Source: Candidatus Planktophila versatilis (GTDB lineage: Bacteria; Actinomycetota; Actinomycetes; Nanopelagicales; Nanopelagicaceae). From it: a stretch of DNA of 64,000 bases. Shown piece after piece: positions 29,331-37,572 of the stretch; position 1 is the stretch's first letter; each line of letters starts with the position of its first letter. Under the pieces are notes generated by a model. It made no database searches. It saw nothing but the letters and a program-made list of their open reading frames with translations, and was not told where the DNA came from. Both the position numbers and the translations under genes were made by a program. Location: the NCBI RefSeq assembly GCF_002288265.1, contig NZ_CP016778.1, forward strand, positions 1,116,001 through 1,180,000, given 5' to 3'.

Positions 29331-30427
29331 CAAGCGAGAAGGTGGCCCAATACGGCAGACTTGAGCCTATGTTGGCCGCCCTAGAAGCACTTGTTCGCTG
29401 TGAATCACCCAGCGATGATCTCGGTGCATGTCGGTCGGTTGTCACACTTGCAAGTGATATTGCCACACGCGTACTCGGTGTTCCGGCACAGATAAAAGAG
29501 ATTGAAGGCCGTCCTGTTTTTTGGTGGGGCGCTGAATCTCCTGATGTAGTCATTCTTGCTCACCTCGACACCGTCTGGCCGATTGGTTCCTATCAACCTA
29601 TCTGGGAAATCAAGGGCGATGTTCTACGCGGGCCTGGCACATTTGATATGAAGGCCGGATTTATTCAAGCACTCTATGCACTGAAAGGTATTGAAGGCTC
29701 GGTTGCCCTCATTGCAACTACCGATGAAGAGACCGGAAGTCATTGCTCAAAAGCTTTGATTAAAGAAGTCTCATCAAAGGCGAAGGCAGTTCTAGTCCTT
29801 GAAGCATCACTTGATGGAAAGGTGAAGACAGGTCGGAAAGGTACTGCGATGTATCAGATTGCAGTGCACGGTCTGGCATCTCATGCTGGCCTCGAACCTG
29901 AAAAGGGAGTCAACTCCACTACTGAGATTGCCCACATTATTCTTAAGCTTTCCGCTCTGGAAAATACTGAGCACGGAACGACTGTTGTGCCAACCCTGCT
30001 CAGCTCAGGAAATACAACCAATACCGTTCCTGATTTAGCGACACTTGATATTGATGCCCGCTCATTTTCACAATCAGAACTGGAAAGAATTGATCGTGAG
30101 ATTCGCACGCTCGTTGCCGAAAATCCCAACGCTCGGATTGAAGTTACTGGCGGACTTAATCGTCCCCCACTACAACCCACTTCTACCAAAGCACTCTATG
30201 AGCGAGCCGAGAAAGTTGCGGCAGCAATGGGAATGCCTGCCTTAGGTTCGGCAGAAGTAGGTGGGGCTAGCGATGGAAACTTTGCCGCAGCAGCTGGTGC
30301 GCAAGTTCTAGATGGACTTGGTGCCGTCGGTGGCGGTGCCCATGCACCGCATGAATGGGTCAGTATTTCCTCCATGCAACCTCGCAGTGATTTCCTGCAT
30401 GCCTTTATTAAGGATTTACTCTCATGA
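29327..30427 (+). CDS. M20-family zinc metallopeptidase
   Basis: 366 aa dinuclear-zinc hydrolase of the carboxypeptidase G2/ArgE/DapE type. Metal ligands and catalytic residues are visible: His79 and Asp81 in LAHLDTVWP, Asp107 in TFDMKAG, and Glu134/Glu135 in TTDEETGS. A dimerisation domain follows from GLASHAGLEPEKGVNS. The substrate is unknown; the sequence resembles glutamate carboxypeptidases more than DapE. Its placement between the two helicase genes, overlapping both by four bases, is curious and has no obvious functional logic. Confidence 0.9.
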   Translation: MTSEKVAQYGRLEPMLAALEALVRCESPSDDLGACRSVVTLASDIATRVLGVPAQIKEIEGRPVFWWGAESPDVVILAHLDTVWPIGSYQPIWEIKGDVLRGPGTFDMKAGFIQALYALKGIEGSVALIATTDEETGSHCSKALIKEVSSKAKAVLVLEASLDGKVKTGRKGTAMYQIAVHGLASHAGLEPEKGVNSTTEIAHIILKLSALENTEHGTTVVPTLLSSGNTTNTVPDLATLDIDARSFSQSELERIDREIRTLVAENPNARIEVTGGLNRPPLQPTSTKALYERAEKVAAAMGMPALGSAEVGGASDGNFAAAAGAQVLDGLGAVGGGAHAPHEWVSISSMQPRSDFLHAFIKDLLS

Positions 30428-32073
30428 GCGATGGCCCATTAATCGTTCAAAGCGATAAAACACTTCTTCTTGATGTTGACCACATACTTTCTACTGAGTG
30501 CAGACGCGCAATTGCACCCTTTGCAGAGCTAGAGCGCTCCCCTGAACATATTCACACCTACCGCTTAACCAATCTTGGACTCTGGAATGCACGCGCTGCC
30601 GGACACGATGCAGAGCTGGTAATTGATACTCTGATTAAGTATTCGCGCTATGCAGTTCCTCATTCACTACTTGTTGATGTTGCCGAAACGATGTCTCGAT
30701 ATGGTCGCCTGCGACTAGAAGCTGACCCCGTTCATGGACTTATCCTTGCCACCACTGACGTTGGAGTGCTGGAAGAAGTAATCCGTGCGAAGAAGATAGC
30801 TCCGCTACTTGGTATAAGAATTGATAATGAAACAATTGCAGTGCACCCCAGCCAACGCGGTCAGATTAAGCAATCACTTCTTCGCCTTGGCTGGCCAGCA
30901 GAAGATTTTGCAGGTTATGTCGATGGCCAAGCTCATGAGATTGCGCTCAGGCAAGATGGCTGGAAGATTCGCCAATACCAAGAGCATGCCGCTGAAGGAT
31001 TTTGGCATGGCGGTTCAGGTGTTGTAGTTCTTCCGTGTGGAGCTGGAAAGACAATTGTGGGCGCTGCCGCAATGGCGCATGCGAAAGCTACGACTCTCAT
31101 TCTTGTCACCAACACCATTGCCGCCCGTCAGTGGCGCTCTGAATTACTTAAGCGCACAACCCTTAATGATGACGAGATCGGTGAATACTCTGGCTCAAAG
31201 AAAGAGATTCGCCCAGTAACAATTGCCACATACCAAGTGATGACAAAGAAGAAGAACGGTGTCTATGCCCACCTTGACCTCTTTGATACTCACGACTGGG
31301 GGCTGATCATCTATGACGAAGTACATCTATTGCCTGCGCCAATCTTTCGTTTCACAGCCGATATTCAATCGCGCAGACGGTTAGGCCTGACTGCAACTCT
31401 TGTCCGGGAAGATGGCATGGAGGGTGAAGTCTTCTCACTCATCGGTCCTAAGCGTTTTGATGTTCCTTGGAAAGAGATTGAAGCGCAGGGATATATCGCA
31501 CCAGCTGAATGTATTGAGGTGCGAGTAAATCTCACCGAAGCCGAGCGCCTTGCCTATGCAACTGCTGAGCCAGAAGAACGTTACCGATATTGCGCAACTA
31601 CTCGAACCAAGCGAAATGTTGTCGAAGAGATTGTGGCTCACCATGCCAATGAGCAGATTCTTGTTATTGGTCAGTATCTAGATCAACTCGATGATTTATC
31701 AGAAACTCTTGGAGTTCCGGTGATTAAAGGTGAGACGCCGCAGAAAGAACGGGAACGTTTATTTGCGGCATTTCGCACCGGTGAAATTACCTGTCTTGTT
31801 GTCTCAAAGGTTGCAAACTTTTCTATTGATCTACCAGAGGCAACAATTGCTATTCAGGTTTCCGGAGCCTTCGGCTCTCGCCAAGAGGAAGCACAACGTT
31901 TAGGGCGAATTTTGCGACCTAAGGCAGATGGTCGTGGGGCAATGTTTTATTCAGTGGTTTCACGAGACACTATTGATCAAGACTTTGCGCAAAACCGCCA
32001 ACGTTTCTTAGCCGAGCAAGGTTATTCATACCGAATTATTGATGCTGACGATATTTTTCAAGGCAAGTTCTAA
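30424..32073 (+). CDS. DNA repair helicase XPB
   Basis: 549 aa superfamily 2 helicase homologous to eukaryotic and archaeal XPB. Visible motifs: VLPCGAGKT (Walker A, residues 206-210), IIYDEVHLLPA (DEVH box), GLTATLVREDG (motif III plus the RED motif characteristic of XPB), and the C-terminal QEEAQRLGRILRPK (motif VI). The first 150 or so residues form the damage-recognition-like domain. A 3'-5' helicase role in repair is known for the mycobacterial enzyme. Its end overlaps the convergent glutaredoxin-like gene by 38 nt. Confidence 0.95.
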   Translation: MSDGPLIVQSDKTLLLDVDHILSTECRRAIAPFAELERSPEHIHTYRLTNLGLWNARAAGHDAELVIDTLIKYSRYAVPHSLLVDVAETMSRYGRLRLEADPVHGLILATTDVGVLEEVIRAKKIAPLLGIRIDNETIAVHPSQRGQIKQSLLRLGWPAEDFAGYVDGQAHEIALRQDGWKIRQYQEHAAEGFWHGGSGVVVLPCGAGKTIVGAAAMAHAKATTLILVTNTIAARQWRSELLKRTTLNDDEIGEYSGSKKEIRPVTIATYQVMTKKKNGVYAHLDLFDTHDWGLIIYDEVHLLPAPIFRFTADIQSRRRLGLTATLVREDGMEGEVFSLIGPKRFDVPWKEIEAQGYIAPAECIEVRVNLTEAERLAYATAEPEERYRYCATTRTKRNVVEEIVAHHANEQILVIGQYLDQLDDLSETLGVPVIKGETPQKERERLFAAFRTGEITCLVVSKVANFSIDLPEATIAIQVSGAFGSRQEEAQRLGRILRPKADGRGAMFYSVVSRDTIDQDFAQNRQRFLAEQGYSYRIIDADDIFQGKF

Positions 32074-32287
32074 ATCTCACCGGATCTACTTTGTAAAAAT
32101 CGTGGTGTTCGCCATTGATATGAATGACTGGAACTTCTGTTCCGTATAGTTTTTCAAGCTCGGCGTTACCATCGATATAAAGTCTTTCCAAAGTAAAAAC
32201 TAACTCTTTTCGCAAATCTTCAAGTGTTTTCTCAGCGATTTCACAGAGATGACAGCCTTGGCGTGAATAAACCGTGACTGTGACCAT
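32036..32287 (-). CDS. Glutaredoxin-like thioredoxin-fold protein
   Basis: 83 aa. A redox motif CHLC follows the first beta strand (VYSRQGCHLCEIAEKTL), and EVPVIHINGEHH carries the cis-proline. This matches the short glutaredoxin-like family common in actinobacteria and cyanobacteria. No Shine-Dalgarno is evident. The end lies within the XPB 3' end on the opposite strand. The exact redox partner is unknown. Confidence 0.85.
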   Translation of the reverse strand: MVTVTVYSRQGCHLCEIAEKTLEDLRKELVFTLERLYIDGNAELEKLYGTEVPVIHINGEHHDFYKVDPVRFRTCLEKYRQHQ

Positions 32288-32308
32288 GACTGCATTCTCG
32301 CATCCTGA

Positions 32309-32314
32309 TAGCGT
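32309..32314 (+). promoter_or_regulatory. Predicted -10 hexamer deciding the start of the secreted metalloprotease-like gene
   Basis: TAGCGT followed by 8 nt and the ATG at 32323. It argues for this ATG over the TTG at 32314, which falls on the hexamer, and the ATG at 32332. Confidence 0.45.
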
Positions 32315-32322
32315 TGGGCGCT

Positions 32323-34698
32323 ATGAGAGGCATGAAACGCACAGCAGCCAGCGCTCTCACAATCTTCACTCTCGGACTTTCCCTCCTCTCTCCAGTTCAG
32401 TCTTATGCCCTTAATAATTTCAAGGTCGCACCATCTACTTCGTGGGGATACATCTACGCTGGTCCCTCACTTGCTAAGGCGCAGACTCGTTCGCCAAAGA
32501 TTGCGTATTTAGAACAGAAATCAAAGTTTGTCGTTAACTATAAGAATTTTCCAGAATGGGCGAGGAAGGATTTACAAGCAGCAGTAGATATATGGGGGGC
32601 TAATTTTAAGTCGAGTGTTCCAATTAATATCGAGGCAACCTGGAATCGTGTTGCAGCAGATGGGGTTCTGGGTAGCGCGCGACCAGGAAATTTCTATTCC
32701 GGCTTTGATGGTGCACCTGATCCCAGTCTTTGGTATCCATCGGCTCTTGCAAATGCACTAGCTGGCAAAGATTTAGATTCTGATAATCCAGAGATGGTTA
32801 TCCAGGTTAATTCAACTGCAGATTGGAATACTCGAAACGATGGCACTCCGCGTGTTAATGAATACGATCTCCAATCTGTCTTCTTGCACGAAATGGGACA
32901 TGGCCTAGGTTTTCTCTCAACTGATTCATACGACAATTTTTTTGGGTATGGAACTATTGAACAACCCACGCCATATGATGCATATGCACAGTTACCAGAT
33001 GGTCGAAGACTTGCCGACCTTCCTTCGCCATCACTTGAACTCGGCAAAGCTCTGACATCAACTCTTGTGTGGTCTGGCGCCCTTGGAATAGCAGCCAACG
33101 GCGGTGTGAAACCACTTCTTTATACACCTGCGCGATATGAAGAAGGATCTTCTGTTAGCCATTTAGATGAAGAGACTTATTCAAAATCTGAACTCAATCG
33201 CATCATGACGCCTAATCTTGATGCGGGTGAAGTCTTCCGCGAACCAGGCCCGCTTTTACTTGCCATGATGGAAGATATGCGTCGCAAGCCTCCAGTGGGT
33301 GTGGCTGTTGGAATTCCGCAAGCTGTAAGAAATGCAGCAGCGCTGATCTCTGATGGCGCTGTCATTGTTACCTTCGACCCACCAGCGAATGCCCGATCCG
33401 CGCAAATTACTAGCTACTCGGTCCGTAACCTCAAAACAGATCAAGTGATAAGTGGAATGTCATCGCCTATAACCTTTACTGGCCTTAAGAATGGCACCAG
33501 TTATCCCTTCAGCATTGTGGCTTCAAATTCCAATGGAACTTCTGATGCCGTGATTACCGCACCAGTTGCCCCGACCGCAGCATGGAAGCGATTTGTGATC
33601 GATGATTCATCTGATGCTACAAATGTGACCAGCATTAACTTCAATAGAAAGCCAACTCTGCTCTATACCGATTCCAATAGTGGGCGTCTAAAGATTGCTA
33701 CTTGGGAAGGTAAGAGTTGGAGGAAGCTTACAATTGATGGCGCAGGCGGAAGCACTCCGCGCACTAAGCACCCAATCACCAGCCCAATCTCCACATGTGT
33801 GAACGGATCAGGAACGAGTCAAACTCTGCATATCTTCTACTCCGAAAAGGTAGATCGAGATCTGCGCTATGCACGTTATGACGGCAAGTCATTTACCTAT
33901 GAAATCATCGATGGAAATGGCACTGCCGTAAATGACTACAAAGATCCAATTCGTGTGCGCACTGCAAGTGATGTCAGTGTTTCAAGCGCCTGTGTTGCAA
34001 CAGCAGCCGGAATTCAAGTCTTCTATCGTGATGAGAGCCAAGGCATTCTCCTAGGTGCATCAAAGCTTAAGAGTGCAACAAAGTGGAGCTATGAGTTAGT
34101 CGATGGTGATCGTAAGATTGATGGCCGCAGCACAGGCGATGTGGCATTTCACCTCAAAGCTATCTTTGATGGCAAGAAGACCTTTGTTGTTTATGACTCT
34201 GTTCTCACAATTAATCAGCGCAAAGAAGCAACATCAGGTGAAGTGCGGGTTGCATCACGCGACACACTATCCACTGTGCCTTGGAGTTATTACAACCTCG
34301 ATGCTTCCGGGTCCTTTACTCCGATGACTGGCTACGATATTTCTATTGCAAAGAATCTTTCGGGAATCAGTGCTAGTTGGATGATTGCAAGTCCGGCAAC
34401 GATGCCGAGCCCTAATCGAATTCGTTGGAGCACACTAGCGAGCACTCCTGAACAAAATGTGGTTACCCCTGAAAACTTTGGTGCCCCAAGTAAATTCCTT
34501 AATACAGATGGCAATGCAACGGCCTTTAATTGTGCTCAGAGGTTATGTGTTCTAGATCATTCAAAGAGCACACCAACCATTAAGTTAGTTGCTACCGAGG
34601 AAAACTCAGCTGGAATTTCCTCAGCCTGGGTTGTCGTAAATGGAGTTCGATATTTAGTTGCCGGCTATAAAGGCCAACTTTCAATGTTTCGTCCCTAG
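32323..34698 (+). CDS. Secreted metalloprotease-like protein with FN3 and propeller-like repeats
   Basis: 791 aa. A signal peptide (MRGMKRTAASALTIFTLGL... to about VQSYA) is followed by a metalloprotease-like domain. Its zinc-site motif HEMGHGLGFLS begins at about residue 189, and SSVSHLDEETYS and NRIMTPNLDAGE lie downstream; the third metzincin histidine is replaced by Ser. A fibronectin type III domain spans about 325-415 (ITSYSVRNLKTD ... ASNSNGTS). The remaining 370 residues contain irregular repeats of the form LLYTDSNSGRLKIATW, IFYSEKVDRDLRYARY and VFYRDESQGILLGAS, suggestive of a beta propeller. Likely exported. Substrate unknown. It is convergent with another secreted repeat protein, with 2 nt between their stops. 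Confidence 0.85.
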   Translation: MRGMKRTAASALTIFTLGLSLLSPVQSYALNNFKVAPSTSWGYIYAGPSLAKAQTRSPKIAYLEQKSKFVVNYKNFPEWARKDLQAAVDIWGANFKSSVPINIEATWNRVAADGVLGSARPGNFYSGFDGAPDPSLWYPSALANALAGKDLDSDNPEMVIQVNSTADWNTRNDGTPRVNEYDLQSVFLHEMGHGLGFLSTDSYDNFFGYGTIEQPTPYDAYAQLPDGRRLADLPSPSLELGKALTSTLVWSGALGIAANGGVKPLLYTPARYEEGSSVSHLDEETYSKSELNRIMTPNLDAGEVFREPGPLLLAMMEDMRRKPPVGVAVGIPQAVRNAAALISDGAVIVTFDPPANARSAQITSYSVRNLKTDQVISGMSSPITFTGLKNGTSYPFSIVASNSNGTSDAVITAPVAPTAAWKRFVIDDSSDATNVTSINFNRKPTLLYTDSNSGRLKIATWEGKSWRKLTIDGAGGSTPRTKHPITSPISTCVNGSGTSQTLHIFYSEKVDRDLRYARYDGKSFTYEIIDGNGTAVNDYKDPIRVRTASDVSVSSACVATAAGIQVFYRDESQGILLGASKLKSATKWSYELVDGDRKIDGRSTGDVAFHLKAIFDGKKTFVVYDSVLTINQRKEATSGEVRVASRDTLSTVPWSYYNLDASGSFTPMTGYDISIAKNLSGISASWMIASPATMPSPNRIRWSTLASTPEQNVVTPENFGAPSKFLNTDGNATAFNCAQRLCVLDHSKSTPTIKLVATEENSAGISSAWVVVNGVRYLVAGYKGQLSMFRP

Positions 34699-34700
34699 AT

Positions 34701-35891
34701 TTAACGGGCAGCGATACGAAATACGGCCGGTGATTGATCTGCGTTGAGCGCAAGGCCCACAATTCCCAAATCTTTTGAGTACGCAAGTGCCAGCGGCTCA
34801 CTTAGTTCGCTAGAACCAAATGCACTTGTCATTACACCTTTTGCATCAAATACCACAACCAGTAGCTGTGCCTTACTTGGCTTCCATCCTGTAATGGATG
34901 CAATTGCAGATTTTGAACCCATCGCGGCATAACTTATTCCAGCCCCAGTGATGGCACGTGATTGACCGGTGGAAGCAAACCTTATTGTCCAAGTGGGTAC
35001 AAATGTCGAAGTGAATTTTGTAATCGCAGTCTCTGTAGTTTTTCCAACCTTCACGTAACCACTTAAGAGCAAACTTGAATCGGCACTTAACCAGGAGCGA
35101 TCGCCTTTGATAGCAGAGCTTCGAACCACAGAAGCGATTGCTCCGGACTTGGAGGTTTTAACAAGTACACCGTCTCGAACCCCAGCTAACTTCTTTCCGC
35201 CTAGAGTTTCGGTACTGGAACCAAATAGTGATGAACTTCCATCACTATTTCGAACAACAGTGTTAATTGTGGTCTTAGATGTTCCAATACTTGCTTGTTG
35301 TGAGAATTCACCAGCAGCGCTCATGTTCTGCAGAAACGGTTTCTCTGAAAGAACGCCAACGATTGATAACCCAGATTTGTTCACAGAAATTGAGTTGATC
35401 AGGCCAGGAAGATCGTATTGAGATGTATAGGTTGCAAGCAGTTCACCTGCGGGGGAAATCTTCCACACAGTGAGTACGTTGAGATCTCCTCGCAATTCTT
35501 CAGCGGCTTCCAAAGTGATTGCATCGGGGTTTTCAGCTATGACAGATGCTGTTTCTGTAGAAGCACTCTTTACTTGCGATGAAAAGCCTGCCAGCCACAC
35601 ATTTGCCGCACCATCAACAGTTGTTGCCATCGCCACTTCATCAACGCCTGAATCAATGACCTTCTGCCAGAGTGAGACTCCAGTGCCATTAACAGCGCTC
35701 AGCACAATATCGGTTGTTTGTGAATCTACCGTTGCAATGGTGATGATGGAGGAGCCAGATACCGCCAGCATCTCGGCACCAGGAACGCTAAGAACCGTCG
35801 TCACTTTCTTCACTGCGACTTTCTTTTGAACAGCTTCAGCTGTCGGCATCAGCGTTATTGAAATTACAAGAAGTAGTGCAATTCTTTTCAT
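34701..35891 (-). CDS. Secreted repeat protein, probable beta propeller
   Basis: 396 aa. The signal peptide is MKRIALLLVISITLMPTAEA. The mature part is Ser/Thr/Val-rich beta-sequence with repeated units such as GVSLWQKVIDSGVDEVAMATT, NVLTVWKISPAGELLATY and LLVVVFDAKGVMTSAFG, typical of propeller or SBBP-like blades. I see no catalytic residues. It overlaps the proC stop by a TAATG junction, so it is probably co-transcribed with proC, though I see no metabolic link. Function unknown; binding to a surface ligand is a guess. Confidence 0.82.
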   Translation of the reverse strand: MKRIALLLVISITLMPTAEAVQKKVAVKKVTTVLSVPGAEMLAVSGSSIITIATVDSQTTDIVLSAVNGTGVSLWQKVIDSGVDEVAMATTVDGAANVWLAGFSSQVKSASTETASVIAENPDAITLEAAEELRGDLNVLTVWKISPAGELLATYTSQYDLPGLINSISVNKSGLSIVGVLSEKPFLQNMSAAGEFSQQASIGTSKTTINTVVRNSDGSSSLFGSSTETLGGKKLAGVRDGVLVKTSKSGAIASVVRSSAIKGDRSWLSADSSLLLSGYVKVGKTTETAITKFTSTFVPTWTIRFASTGQSRAITGAGISYAAMGSKSAIASITGWKPSKAQLLVVVFDAKGVMTSAFGSSELSEPLALAYSKDLGIVGLALNADQSPAVFRIAAR

Positions 35892-36706
35892 TACTGCGCT
35901 AACTCTGCTGCACGTTTTGCAGATGCAGCCATCGCATCTGCAACAATCTTCGAAATTCCTGCCTCATTAAAGACGCCAAGTGCTTCGGCAGTTGCACCTT
36001 TCAGGCTGGTAACTTTCTCACGAAGAACTGTTGGGCTATCACCTGATTCTTCTAACATGGCCGCAGACCCAACGATTGTTTGCACCGTAAGTGTTGTTGC
36101 ATCTTCACGGGAGAGACCCAATGCGATAGCGCCATCAATCATCGCTTCCACAAAACGGAAGAAGTATGCAGGTCCTGAGCCACTTGTTCCGGTGAGCGCA
36201 TTTTGTAACTCTTCTGGAATAAGAAGTGATTTGCCAGTTGCGGTCAGTAATTGATCAACAAACTTCTTCTGATCTTCAGTGACGCCGGTAGCTAGTGAGT
36301 AACCAGCCATCCCTTTGCCCAGAAGGGTTGGGGTGTTTGGCATCACACGGGCGATAGCTGTATGGCCACTTAGACCTTCTGAGATTGCGGCGATGGTTTT
36401 ACCAGCAAGGAGGGAAATCACCAGAGTTTGGGGACGCAGATGTGGCGCAATTTCAGGCAATAACTCTGAGAGACCCTGGGGCTTTATTCCTAGAAGCAGA
36501 ACATCAGATGAAGAGATGGTTTCAGCTAAGCCAACAACTGTGACACCGTACTTCTTTGCCAGCTCTTGGCCGCGTTCTTGTCTGCGTACAACAATGGCAA
36601 TTGCAGAGGGTTGTAATCCAGATCGAATAAGGGCTGCAATAAATGCTTCTCCCATAGTTCCGGCACCGATGATGCCAACTCTGGAGATGCCTTTGTAATT
36701 AGCCAT
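35891..36706 (-). CDS. proC: Pyrroline-5-carboxylate reductase
   Basis: 271 aa NAD(P)H-dependent enzyme for the last step of proline synthesis. The N-terminal Rossmann motif is GIIGAGTMGEAFIAAL. Further signatures are VMPNTPTLLGKGM and TGTSGSGPAYFFRFVEA, then the C-terminal helix VTSLKGATAEAL. Normal length. A TACTCT hexamer 6 nt before the ATG predicts a leaderless transcript, arranged back-to-back with the promoter of the divergent cysteine-rich gene. Confidence 0.96.
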   Translation of the reverse strand: MANYKGISRVGIIGAGTMGEAFIAALIRSGLQPSAIAIVVRRQERGQELAKKYGVTVVGLAETISSSDVLLLGIKPQGLSELLPEIAPHLRPQTLVISLLAGKTIAAISEGLSGHTAIARVMPNTPTLLGKGMAGYSLATGVTEDQKKFVDQLLTATGKSLLIPEELQNALTGTSGSGPAYFFRFVEAMIDGAIALGLSREDATTLTVQTIVGSAAMLEESGDSPTVLREKVTSLKGATAEALGVFNEAGISKIVADAMAASAKRAAELAQ

Positions 36707-36712
36707 GGCGAA

Positions 36713-36718
36713 AGAGTA
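36713..36718 (-). promoter_or_regulatory. Predicted -10 hexamer of proC
   Basis: TACTCT on the minus strand, 6 nt before the proC ATG. A -35 element for it would fall around 36736-36741, inside the divergent gene. Confidence 0.5.
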
Positions 36719-36722
36719 CGCG

Positions 36723-36728
36723 TAGGCT
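36723..36728 (+). promoter_or_regulatory. Predicted -10 hexamer of the cysteine-rich protein gene
   Basis: TAGGCT followed by 8 nt and the ATG at 36737. It lies only 4 nt from the opposing proC hexamer. Confidence 0.45.
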
Positions 36729-36736
36729 CTGCGACT

Positions 36737-37546
36737 ATGTCAGAGATAAAGCCAGGTTTCGCACGTGATTGGGTCGAATTTTCAGATCCAAATGATGAAG
36801 AAGAAATTTTTAAGTGCGACCTCACATGGTTGACCTCATTCTGGACCTGTATCTATGGCGATGGCTGCCAAGGTGTATTTAAGGATCGCCCCAATGATGG
36901 ATGCTGCACCGAAGGTGCGATGTATTCAGATGAGGATGATGAAGAACGCGTTCGTAAGGCAGCTGAATATCTGACCCCTGAAATGTGGCAATTCTATGAA
37001 GAGGCTCGCCCAAAGAAACCTGGCGGCAAACTTCGCATTACCGATTTAGATGAAGATAAAGAACGCAAGACTCGCACCGTCAATAATGCCTGCATATTCC
37101 TTAACCGCAAAGGTCATGAAGCACCAGGATTTACCGGATCATTTGGTTGCGTTCTGCATCACCTGGCACAGCAGCGTGAAATTCACTTTGTAGATACAAA
37201 ACCTGATGTTTGTTGGCAACTTCCCTTACGACGCAGTTTTGAAACTCGCGAAGTTGGCGAACGTGAATACCAAATCACCGTCATTGGCGAATATGAACGT
37301 CTTGCATGGGGCGATGGTGGAGACGATTTCGATTGGTACTGCACAAGTAATACCGATGCTCACGTCGGTAGTGAACCTGTCTATATTTCCAACAAGGCCG
37401 AATTGCAACAACTCATGGGTAAAGATGCCTATGCAGTTCTTGCCCAGCATTGCGATAAGCGCATTGCTGGCATCAAAGATGCTCAAGCTCGCTCGCTACC
37501 GCTCTTCGTTATTCAACACCCAGCAACAATCGCAGCCGGTAAGTAG
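36737..37546 (+). CDS. Cysteine-rich protein, YkgJ/DUF3109-like metal-binding candidate
   Basis: 269 aa, soluble, acidic. Cysteines are clustered at 27, 38, 44, 56 and 57 (the last two in DGCCTEGAMYS). After a linker come NACIFLNRKG, FGCVLHHLAQQ and KPDVCWQLPLRR. The order CC, then C-x-x-H, then KPxxCxxxPxR resembles the YkgJ/DUF3109 zinc- or iron-chelating families, but I cannot confirm membership. No signal peptide. It stands alone behind its own predicted promoter between proC and radA. Function unknown; a metal-binding role is the best reading. Confidence 0.75.
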   Translation: MSEIKPGFARDWVEFSDPNDEEEIFKCDLTWLTSFWTCIYGDGCQGVFKDRPNDGCCTEGAMYSDEDDEERVRKAAEYLTPEMWQFYEEARPKKPGGKLRITDLDEDKERKTRTVNNACIFLNRKGHEAPGFTGSFGCVLHHLAQQREIHFVDTKPDVCWQLPLRRSFETREVGEREYQITVIGEYERLAWGDGGDDFDWYCTSNTDAHVGSEPVYISNKAELQQLMGKDAYAVLAQHCDKRIAGIKDAQARSLPLFVIQHPATIAAGK

Positions 37547-37560
37547 TCAGTTCTCTGGTC

Positions 37561-37566
37561 TAATCT
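37561..37566 (+). promoter_or_regulatory. Predicted -10 hexamer of radA-mutY
   Basis: TAATCT followed by 6 nt and the radA ATG at 37573, fitting a leaderless transcript. Confidence 0.5.
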
Positions 37567-37572
37567 AGGACT

